Below are positions 12,943-22,544 of a stretch of DNA of 64,000 nt, one piece after another. Numbering within the stretch: the stretch's first letter is position 1; each line of letters begins with the position of its first letter. Source of the DNA: Metellina segmentata (Eukaryota > Arthropoda > Arachnida > Araneae > Tetragnathidae); contig OX375873.1 of the NCBI GenBank assembly GCA_947359465.1, positions 92,959,978 to 93,023,977 of the forward strand, in the 5' to 3' direction. The notes below the pieces were generated by a model. That model had not been told where the DNA came from. It did no database searches and saw nothing but the letters and a program-made list of their open reading frames with translations. A program made the translations under genes and the position numbers.

Positions 12943-13931
12943 TCTCTACTATTATAAAAAGAAGTGTTTGTCTGTTTTCGGCGCAAGTCCTGACGAATCG
13001 ATGGTACTTACAGTAACAGTTTGACACACAGGTAGTCCAAATATTTTTCAATATTTGGGTCGCGCCGAATTTTAAAATTCAATCTAGACCAATTTAAAAG
13101 GAATTTAACTATTATTGTTTTCTTTGGAATGGGGCAACTCCATAAAGAGATGGCAGATTCTAAATTTTTTTTATTCCGTGTTTCCGTTTGAACGCTTTCA
13201 GCCGAAGAACAAAACTAAAAAAAAGTTTAAACTGGAGTTTATGTAGTTTTTTTCTACGTCCTAGACCGCGTTGAAGATAGAGTAAAAATTTCAACGGATT
13301 TGAAATCTGCGGAAAATTTCATGTTAGATCGATACCTAAAAATAGGATTTTCTTCAAATAAATAATTTTTAAATTGAAACTTTTATATTTTTTCCAATAC
13401 GAATTGGACCTTTGCTATCGTGATCACAGATTCCCATTCCTGTTTTTTTAATTGTAACATTTTTTTTATTTTTGCAATACTAATATGGGCGCATTAGACA
13501 ATAACGTCACGTTTGTTTTTGGTAGGTATTTAATTAGCATCGCATCGGAGCAAAACAATGGGCTATTGCGATCGTTTTTGGAATTGCGTAGCAATCACTA
13601 GGGGTTGACGAGTGTTAGTGTTTTTCCTTCTTTATGTCATTCTCTTTATGTTATATGCCGATTGGATCTTTTCGAAATTTGAATTTGGCCGCACTTGACA
13701 GTGATCGTTGCCCGTGGTGGATGCTATCCAATAGGCTACGAATTCCCATTTGGTTCGCGAAGAAAACCAACACCACAGGCAACTCCATAGTGGCTGTTAT
13801 CCAATAGGGTAAGAATTATCATTTGGTTTGCGATGCAAACGGGATTAGTGGCAATCACCGGGGATTAGTTTACAGTGGTCACACGTGATGCCACGAAAAG
13901 AACTGGGCCGTGCTGTCCACGCAGTGGCTAG
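12943..13931 (+). mobile_element. Non-autonomous Helitron, plus strand
   Basis: The 5' end TCTCTACTATTATAAAAAG follows an A and fits insect and arachnid Helitron starts. The 3' end is the short hairpin CCAC-GCA-GTGG (13917-13927) immediately followed by CTAG and a T (13928-13932). It is 989 bp with no Rep/helicase coding, so non-autonomous. It lies in the same host element as the Helitron at 11930-12572 but in opposite orientation. Confidence 0.76.
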
Positions 13932-14809
13932 TATATAACAAGGACAAAACCCCATACACTGTTTTTAATCAAACTATGCATCTATTAAATTCGACTCATA
14001 TAGACATAGTTTGATGTCAGATAATTCTCAAACTTAATTTCATACCCGTATAAATAAAGATTTAGTACATGTAAATATTTTTAGTACTTAACATTCGCAT
14101 AAAAGACAAATTAAATTCAGTCTAGATTCCGAGTGTTCTACCCCGTGAGTCCGAGCTTGCCTAACTGAGAAAAAACAAAGCAGATTCACCGATGTGTTGT
14201 GGCAAATAACATATTTAAAGATGTCTAAACTTTATAAGTAAGGACAGACATTTCTAACAAATATGTAAACTAATCCCTTGGTAAACATATAATTCACTTT
14301 TTATACTATAACAGTGCCACAGTTGTTAATTTCTCAACTTTGAGCCATATAAAATAAAAAATACTATCTAATTCTTAACTCTTTTGCTAGTTGTCCTGTC
14401 GAGCTATCTTGTAAATAGCCAATACGACCAGATCTCGATGGACGTGATATCTCGCCATTAGAAAACTGACCAGATCTTGATCTTGTCAACATTTAAGCAT
14501 CGTCAATATTTAGATTAAGAGGTACCTTGTTACAGCAAAATCAATCAAAATTTACGTACAGCTTAATTGATTGACGGAAATTGATGGAACTATGTTATCA
14601 TTAGAGGAGACTTGACTAAATCTTGATCGCGTCATCATTGAAAAATTGACAACATTTTGATGGATATCACCGAAACCACTTGGAGGGTTAACATACCCAA
14701 CAATGATATGAAGATACTTTTTATTCCCCTTTCATGCCTGTAATTCTTTCGCCTTCTCCATACATATACATAGATGCTGTGTATTCAATGAGAAATATGT
14801 CACTCTGCA

Positions 14810-15240
14810 AAAGTTCATCTCAACCAGCAATCCGAGCAAGATCTCTGAAAATCCCCGCTCTGCAGTGGTGACCCGTACGTCTCCAGTTATCGCCACTCAG
14901 CACCATACTCGACAGGCATTCCGCAGCACACACGAAGGATTCATTAATTGCAATCGTTTAATCAGGGGAAGCCGGAGCTCCCTATTATGCAAATTTGTCG
15001 TACACCGGCGTGTGTAGGTGGCGGCGTGATTTCGCCTGCTCTAGACGTGAGAAATCATCCGCACAGAGCGTAATTTTCTAGCGCAATTCTCTCAAAATTC
15101 GCTCGTCTCGCTAATCCATCAACTGGGACTTCGGAATGTCTTCGGCAAATACCGCCCATACCGCTCGGATTAATTTTAAAATCGATGGTGGGGGGGATGG
15201 AGACGTGGGAGAGGGGTGGTCCTGGTTCCCAAGCCATGGA
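14810..15240. other. Less AT-rich unique island in the ZP intron
   Basis: This block is visibly richer in G and C than its surroundings and has no recognised repeat or reading frame. It contains a perfect POU-type octamer ATGCAAAT (14987-14994) close to homeodomain-like TTAATTG and TTTAATC sites. It could be an intronic enhancer; this is inference from motif content only. Confidence 0.35.
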
Positions 15241-16690
15241 TGTTCATTACCTCGACACTGAAGTTGGAAATATGCTCTCGGTCAAATGAGCGCGGATGTC
15301 AGCGGGGATGTCTGCGTGTCAAAGGGCTGCAATCAGAATGATTTTGATCTTGGAAAGGCGGAGTCTTGTTGTGTGATTTTGTGAGTGGTATTTTCGTTGG
15401 GGTTTTGATGAGATAGTTGCAGATACTAAAAACAAGACTAAATGGAAACGTCTAATAAATATCCTACGTCAACCAGTCTATCCCTTGTCACAATCAGTAT
15501 CTACTTGCTTAACGTATCACGCTGAAGCCAGGTTTCTGTTTGTCCCTTTTAAGGGTCACCGTGGTTCATCAAACAACAATCTCAGAATTGTTGGTGGTGG
15601 TTCGGTTCATGTAACTTAATATGGGTATACTTTGTTTTTTTTATGGCGGTAAAACTCTCCTTCAGTGAGTAAGTTCATTTATTTGATGCCGTCTGTCTTG
15701 TGTTATGTGGTGTACAGGTTTCTCCCAAAGCGTGGATTTTCATTTAATCGAAATTCACGTTAGAAACATGTATGCATGTCGAATACGTCAAATAAGCACG
15801 GATGTCAGCGGGATGTTTGTGTGTTAAAGGGCTGCAATCATAAAGATTTGGATCTCGGAAATGCAGTCTTGTGTGATTTTGTGAGTGGCATTTTCATTGT
15901 CGTTTTGATGAGATAGTTGTGGATACTTAAAACAAAACTAAAGAGGGAAACGTCTAATAAATGGTCTACGTAAACTTGTTCATTAGTTATCACGCTACGT
16001 ATCTGCTTGTTTAACAGATCGCAGTTACGGTAGTTTTCTATTGTTGTCCCTTATAGGTGTCATCGTGCTTCCTCAACTTACAATTTGTGAGTTGTAAGCA
16101 GTGGCTTGGTTCATGTAACCTACAATCGTACCTTTCCTTTCTCTGAGTCAACAAAACTTTCTTTGTGTGAGTATGTGCATTTAAGGCTGTCTTGTGTTGT
16201 GTTGGGTGTAGTTTACTCTCCAAATTCGTGGTTGTTCATTTTCTTGACACTGAAGTTGGAAATATTATCTCCGTCAAATGAGTGGGGATACCTGTGTTTC
16301 AACGGAATGTAATCAGCATTATTTGGATCATGGAAAGGTGGAGTCATGCGTGATTTTATGAGTGGTCTTTTCATTGGCGTTTGGATGAGATAGTTGAAAG
16401 TACTAAAAACAAGGTTGAAGAGAAATGTCTAATATATGTTTAGTAAAATAGTTAATCTCTTGATACAATCAGTATCCACTTGTTTAAAATCACAGTTAAG
16501 GTAGGTTTTCATTACTGGTTCTTTCAGGGGCCACCGTTGCTCTGTGGGCGTATCCACCTCTCTTGCCACCTGCGAGTTGTAGATGACGATACTCGAAATT
16601 TACCATAGATTATTTCAATTTTTTGAGTCACTAAAATTTTTCTTGTGTGTACGTCCATTTTATTGCAGCTAACTCTCTTGTGTTTGGCAC
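15235..16690 (+). repeat. Three diverged tandem copies of a ~490-bp repeat
   Basis: The anchor gtcaaatgag/gtcaaataag recurs at 15281, 15787 and 16273, with a conserved order after it: a ggatgt...tgtgt block, aagggctgcaatca, gtgattttgtgagtgg, gatgagatagttg, aaacaagactaa, acgtctaataaat, then ggttcatgtaac and a gtcttgtgtt block. Copies differ by many substitutions and small gaps. Related blocks reappear near 59.0-59.4 kb. No reading frame spans a unit. Confidence 0.8.
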
Positions 16691-16978
16691 GGCTTGGCCA
16701 AAATAAAGCCCCCTGACACTATTTTACTCTAACAATAAAAAGTTTAAGTTCAACTTACTTTACATTGAGTATTGTTACAAGGCCCTCAATAAAATAAAAG
16801 TGTTTCGCTCCGAAATTCTACTTTCAGCTGCAGTCTTGACTTAGTTAATATTAGTAGATGATAGTCATTGTTTATAAATGGTATATTAAATTAAATATAT
16901 TATTCATATAGTTCTTCAATAGCTAATTTTCTCCCAACAGCATTTAATCTTTTACTGTCATTGTATCTGTTAAAAATG

Positions 16979-17000
16979 TATCTCTCTCTCTCTCTCGCTC
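16979..17000. repeat. (TC)n microsatellite
   Basis: A run of TC dinucleotides with one C-G interruption. The adjacent AT-rich sequence up to about 17550 shows nothing recognisable. Confidence 0.85.
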
Positions 17001-17554
17001 TATCTCCCAGTCTAATTAAATATAGTCTACATATTTATGTATGGGATCTTTAGACTGCGGATCATCCTCAGAAGTAATTATATAACATGCTTTACGAAAT
17101 TAAAATTTATTGGAACCGGTTTTTAAAACCAAATTAAATACATTTGGAATTAATTAAATGCCCAGCCTTATTCAAATGCAATAGTAACACTCTTTTGTGC
17201 TACATATTAATTTCATTCATGGACATTAGTTTCAAAATGTAAAGGAATTCACTCAATTGCTTTTTTATGATCCAAGTCACTTATCTTACAATGATTAAGG
17301 CTAAGCAAAAGGTGGCAGATAGGGCTGATAGAAGACAATACGAAACACAACATCATACTACATACATGGAACAAATGCGGTAATACTAACCCTTCTCTGA
17401 CATGGTATAGATGTGGCAAAATATATACTACAAGAAACATCTTACAATAGACATAAAGCATTGGTGGAAATACAAGAAAGTGGAAATTCGTTACAGGTTT
17501 TTTTTACAATAACTGAAAATATTTTATGAGAGTAGTAACTTTCCTGATATGATT

Positions 17555-17816
17555 GTTTTGCCGTAGTACATCGTCATTAGCAAGACTGATCTTAATCTCG
17601 TCATCAGTAATCAATCGACAATATCTTTATAACGTACCTCGTCTTTAGCAAAATTTACCAAATCTTGAAGGACGAGATATATCGTTGGTAGAAAATACTG
17701 ACCAGACCTTGATCTGGAAAAAATAGGCAATGTCTTGATGAACGGACAATCTCAGAAATAACGAAATTTGTTAGATCTTGGACGAGATATCTTGTCGAAG
17801 CCACTTTGAGGGTTAA
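17555..17816 (-). repeat. Right arm of a TTAA/45-bp family element
   Basis: It ends gacgagatatcttgtcgaag, ccactttgaggg and TTAA (17813-17816), which is the inverted form of the family terminus. Inside are degenerate 45-bp units with ggacgagatatatcg, cagaccttgatctgg and tttgttagatcttgg. No matching left arm can be assigned with confidence; the one at 10046 is a candidate. Confidence 0.62.
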
Positions 17817-18139
17817 GCGCAAAAACACAAAAAGCATGTGTATCCAACTAGATTCCAGAAAAGCCCAGGCAGCAAAGACAATTCCTTGTTCCTATAAAGT
17901 GAATTCCAACCATTGAAAGTTTATTTAAAGTGTATTTCTCTGATCTCCTAAATTAAAATGAAGATCCAAAGAGTTCTGTATACACCTGCCTTGCAGATCC
18001 TTCTCTCCCACGGCTTAGAACGCGAAAGAAAAAGACGTCCTAAAAGGAAAGCTAATAAATGAAATAAAGACTAAAACAAAAATGATATATGATAACGTTT
18101 TATTATAAAATTTTTCTCCTTGGTTTCCCAACAAAGGGT

Positions 18140-18740
18140 TCTTAATTATACCCATCTTACAAACCAATCAATCTCTCTGACTCAGTAGCGAGCAACGCTT
18201 TTGAATGTGCCCTTTTCTCTTCTTTTTTAATTAAACTCCCAGTAGCAAAAGAGTAATCAATACCTCACATCTGACAGTTCGGGCCAAGACTTAAGTACAA
18301 AAGGCTCCCCCTCGTAAATTGCGATCCCTGGCTTTTGTGCCAATTGAATCTTGAATGAAAATGCTGAATATTAATTAGGTGTTGCGAAGATTTTTCTTAA
18401 ATACCATTGTGGTTACCCCATTGTCAAATCTACATTTCCGGACAGAGGCCATGAAAAAAGCCCTTTTTTGGACCCACACAAACCGCTAAATGAGAATCGT
18501 GATGTAAACCTTTTATTCCGGAAGATAAGGCAAGTCTTTAGCATTCCTTTTCGTACTCACTCGAATTTGTTATATGCGTTTGTGGTGATACTCGTTTGTA
18601 CGGAGTTAATAGCCCTGACGCTCATTTTGTGATGCTGAATGTGGGAAGTTTTGTATCGGTTTATTATATTATTAATGATTTTCATGGCCCTCCATGACTT
18701 CACACGTATTTAATTAAGCATGGTTAATGATGTTTTCTAC
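18140..18740. other. Less AT-rich unique stretch in the ZP intron
   Basis: No repeat, RNA gene or reading frame is recognised here. Base composition is more even than in its neighbours and it contains homeodomain-like TAATTAG and TTAATTAAG sites. It is listed only as a possible conserved non-coding element. Confidence 0.25.
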
Positions 18741-19071
18741 CAGCTTTTCAAACTTAAATTACTGTTGTGCTGTGTATTTAAAATACATGAATAGGTCAAC
18801 TTGAAAATATTAAATATATACTTGCAATTGGACTACTATATTCGCGAAACAGATGGCGTTCCAGTCAGAGTCATTCCTGAAACATTATCTTCACCATATA
18901 CAAACCTCTGAACGCCCCTCTATTGAAAAAAAAAAAAAAAACATTTGAGTTCCTGAAATAACGTCCTTTATCGAGCAGGTGGTTGGAAAATAATTGTGAT
19001 GTCTTTTTTTTTCACGTGGTTATCTAAATACCGTTGTTATTATTCGCAGTTTTTTTTTCTCGGCTGATTTA

Positions 19072-19395
19072 GGGGGCCGCGGCATCCCAGGTGGTTATGT
19101 AGTAGATTAGTAAACTGAGTTCCAAGTTCGAAACTCGACCCAACCAAACAATGTATAGTACGCGGGTGTTGGTGCACATTAAATCTGAAGTGGACTTAAT
19201 GGCCTTATGATAGTATGTGGTTGAAGTTTAGAGAGCTAGATAACAGCACAGGTGTTGACTCGTCATCTGACGATGGTTCAAAATTACGAGGTGTTGTCCT
19301 CGAATCTTTCCCTACGGGATAGATGCCGGATACTAACATTTTCCCGTTGTGTTGCTCCAGTGTAATGCTAAAGCAACTACGTATTTACCTACAAC
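19072..19395 (+). mobile_element. tRNA-derived SINE, full length
   Basis: The head GGGGGCCGCGGCATCCCAGG leads to AAGTTCGAAACTCGACCC, a B-box-like sequence. The body includes ggtgttgactcgtcatctga and caaaattacgaggtgttgtc, then a tail with gttgtgttgctccagtg and ending near tatttacctac. The same body and tail occur in the next copy at 19448 and on the minus strand at 4745-5062. Confidence 0.78.
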
Positions 19396-19447
19396 GACTG
19401 CCTCAGACTATTGAAAGATTTAGAGGAATATTTTATCTGTAATACCC

Positions 19448-19755
19448 GGGGACCGAGGTAACCCAGTTGAAAGAGCAAGAGACTAGCAACTGCAGGGTTG
19501 TGAATTCGAATCCAATCTACTACCGTCGAGTACAAAGTGTGATGGTACACGTTAAATCTGTCGTGGCCTCAAATGTCCTCTCGTTGGCGTGGTGTGGAAG
19601 TTTGGAGTGTAGGGTTCCAGCTCAGGTGTTGCGTCGTCAAAATTACATAATGTTGTCGGATCTTTCTTTTTAGAGATAGATCACGGACCATTGTCAATAA
19701 CCCGCAGTGTTGCTCCAGTGCGACGTTATTGAAATGCCTACCTACCTTCCTGTAA
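19448..19755 (+). mobile_element. tRNA-derived SINE, full length, tandem with previous copy
   Basis: The head is GGGGACCGAGGTAACCCAGT with an A-box-like start and a B-box-like GTGAATTCGAATCC. The body (gcgtggtgtggaagtttgga, caggtgttgcgtcgtc, gtcggatctttc) and tail (gttgctccagtgcgacgtta, cctacctacc) define the family consensus. It lies about 50 bp after the preceding SINE in the same orientation. Confidence 0.82.
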
Positions 19756-19897
19756 TACACGAAGATTGGACTTTCTTTGGCATTACTAGTATCAGGATGT
19801 ATGTTTTACAATTTTAATTCCAAAATTATTTCTAAAGGGCTCTACTACTTCATTAAATTCTTTCATATCCGCGGGCTGAATATATATATTCAGAGTA

Positions 19898-20130
19898 GCG
19901 TATCTAATCTTTAGTGCTGATGAACCTATTCGTAGATTGGATGGATTTCTGTTGTGATAAAGGTATTCGAAAAGCCGTATGTGGTCTGCGGCCCTGATAC
20001 ATACATGTGTAATGGCCGTATCTGGTATATGGCCATGCAAATCTCTCTGAAGTGCTGCAACTGGTCTGCGAGCCTGATGAACTCATTGGAAGGTCGTATC
20101 TTGTTTGCAGGTCGGGTAAACGTATTCACA
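19898..20130. repeat. Diverged ~39-bp minisatellite, about six units
   Basis: The unit end motif gatgaac-ctattcg recurs in degraded form near 19919, 19955, 19994, 20033, 20074 and 20114, at 36-41-bp spacing. Units also share cgtatctgg and gtctgcg-gcctgat blocks. The period is a multiple of three in some units, which is why several short frames stay open on both strands; none looks like a gene. Confidence 0.7.
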
Positions 20131-21675
20131 ACTCTTGCGTTTTCTTACGCAACAGCTACTACTATCTCACGTTCCGGGACCTTCATCTAACTCGTACGGA
20201 TTGTTTCTTGTGCTACGTACGGGATTACAAGGGTTTAACATTTATTTAGCAATAATTTAAAAATTATAATTTATAAACACCTTGCATTTTTGAGGAGTTA
20301 GTCTTTGTTTTACGGCCTATATTTTCTGAAAACAATATTCCGGCCTATATTTCTGAAAACAATAAAAAAGCCCGAACAAAATTTGCATGTGATCTTCGTG
20401 TTTGGAAAGAACGTAAAAATGACAATATCTTCCAAGCATAAAAACAGAACAGTGTTTACACGAAGCATGCATAAAAAGAGAAACCCGAGTAAAAACCCTC
20501 ACGGAGCAAAAGTAAATTGTTTGCGCAACAATTTTTTCCTGGTACATGAAACAATTTACTTTGCTTCAATTTCTTATGAGATAAAGGAATAGAAAATACC
20601 ATTTGCCTCAGCTTTTTCAGTAAAAATCCGAAGAAGCCTTTTAAAAATTGAATTATTATCTAACGAAAAAATACGAAGAATAAGTCATTGCTTTCTATCT
20701 GTTAGATTCTCCGACTTCGGGTTTTTTGGTTCATTGATTTTATTAAAACCGCCGCGAGGTAAAAGCTGCTAGAAAACTATGTGCTTTTATGTAAGTAACC
20801 GTACCACGATTACCGCATAAAAAAGCCGGACCGCAGGAGCGAATTATAGAAACCCGGAAATCCAAAGAAACGGTCTGTATGCAAATATTTTTGTAAAAGA
20901 GATAGATGAGCTCTCATTTATATCCAAAAAATTTCTTTACGAGAACTTGGTTTACGTTCTAGTCAAATTGCCCTGCCACTACGCCTTCGGGCATGTGTAC
21001 TGCAGAAAGTGAATTGGAATCAATCACGTTGTGGATTGGCATGAAAATAGAAAAATGATCGCCATGTTGCTTTGAAAAGCACCGATTGAATATGTTCCAA
21101 AATTGATATTGATATACTGCTCGCTGGATTTATGTCATGCACATACATTCTTCACAGCTGGAAAACATCCGGAACTAAGTTGAGGTTCTCTTTCTTTCGC
21201 ATATCTGTGTTCAAAGATTTTAATACACGTCTAAACAATTTTTTTTTATTTCGTGCACTTTGCTTAGCCCAAGGTTATTTGGTGTAGGGAAATGTGTATC
21301 TAATGCTCGATTTTCTAATGCATTGTTCGATGACTACCAAACTATGCTCAGGCATAGAATGGATTAAGAATCTCCGAATATTCCTCAAACGCAAGAAAAT
21401 TGGTTTAGCGAACTTTGTGGTGTCGTTATCGTTTTACGGGTGAAGAAACATTGCAAAAAATATTTGGAATATTTTGCTCTCTGTCCTGAACATAAGAGGG
21501 CTTTTCCGTGCAAGAACAGCTAAGTGATTCGAATGGCACTTATGAGGTTCGTGTAGATGCTTAGGAAAGAAGGCTTGAAACAAAGAAAATATAACGCTAT
21601 ATCCGAACATTTCATTTTATTTTATTCTTATTTATACTCAGTTTTCTTAGAGATAGATTTTCAATATTTCCATTC

Positions 21676-21958
21676 TATGGGATCAAATAGATAACTGCTA
21701 GTTAAGACGGACACTTTATTATGTAAAAGGAACATGGGACAAAACAGTTAACAGTTAAAACAATGAGGAGGAAACATCGGCAATTAACATCGTCACATAA
21801 CATTCAATAGAGCTCGTCATAGCTCAATAACTTAAAGCGCGAAGCTCTTGCTTCCGCGGCTTACATTCAACGTCTGCTTAGGTACTATGTGATGCGGCGC
21901 GTCACCGCTAATGTATACATACGCGTAGAATGGGAACCGACGGGACTATTTTCCCACA
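21676..21958 (-). repeat. 3' LTR of the gypsy element (283 bp)
   Basis: It is identical by eye to 26441-26723. In element orientation it starts TGTGGGAAAATAG and ends GATCCCATA. Trimming two bases gives the canonical TG...CA form, but the 283-bp version leaves a perfect ATTC duplication outside. Confidence 0.92.
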
Positions 21959-22544
21959 ATCGGCCATCCGACAACGCATGCGACCTCGCATGAAAGCAAT
22001 ATAACACAGGGAAATAAAGCACTTCATGGGGAAAATATAACATCAAATAGAAAAATTAAACAAAAATAGAATATGGCACTATTAAACATATTTGACACAT
22101 TTGACTCACTAACATATTTGAATAATTAGCAATAAATTCAAAACAGAACATAATAGTTTTGAAGGTCAAATTATAATGCACAAAACAGTAATGTAAATGA
22201 AAAGTAGTAATCAAACATTCTAAATGAAGCATATAGAACATGAAAATTAAAAACAAAACATCATAAAAAAAAATTCTATACGTAACCTTGTATGCAAAGT
22301 AACAGGGAAAGTACAGTTATAAATGTCAAGGTTTATATGAATGCAAGAGGTAATTGCACACAGAAAAAAAATTAATGAGTGGGAAAAAAAATTAGATATT
22401 TCAATCAAAAGAATATATTTTAAACACAAATGGAAAAGAATATTTTTCATCTTCATACATTCACATTTTGTAAAAAAAATTAAGAAAACATAAAATGTAC
22501 AATAGACATAATGGAAATAAAATAAAATGTAACATGCAAACATA
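21959..22544 (-). other. 3' non-coding part of the gypsy element
   Basis: AT-rich sequence between the Gag-Pol stop and the 3' LTR. An overlapping 141-codon frame on the same strand (22247-22672) is hydrophobic and low-complexity and does not resemble an envelope protein. The bases just before the LTR are not a purine run. Confidence 0.6.

Larger units (their letters stand above)
11363..14691. mobile_element. TTAA-flanked inverted-repeat element with 45-bp subterminal array
   Basis: TTAA occurs at both borders (11363-11366 and 14688-14691). Inside each, the termini are inverted copies starting CCCTCCAAGTGGTT. TTAA target sites and CCCT starts are typical of piggyBac-type elements, so a non-autonomous piggyBac-like element is the best fit. 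The left arm contains four to five units of a 45-bp repeat (starts at 11385, 11429, 11474, 11519, 11564), each with the palindrome CGAGATATCTCG followed by an AAGATCTG block and TTTTGCTAAAATGA. The right arm (about 14400-14687) holds more degraded units in inverse orientation. No transposase is visible. Two Helitrons (11930-12572 and 12943-13931) sit inside as later insertions, leaving about 1.7 kb of original element. Confidence 0.68.

Noticed and set aside
16981..17000. CRISPR-like or regulatory array at the TC run
   Set aside because: A plain dinucleotide repeat; the window is eukaryotic and no repeat-spacer array exists anywhere in it.
19899..20249. Cluster of 60-80-codon frames on both strands
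   Set aside because: They result from the ~39-bp minisatellite, whose period is close to a multiple of three; no coding features.
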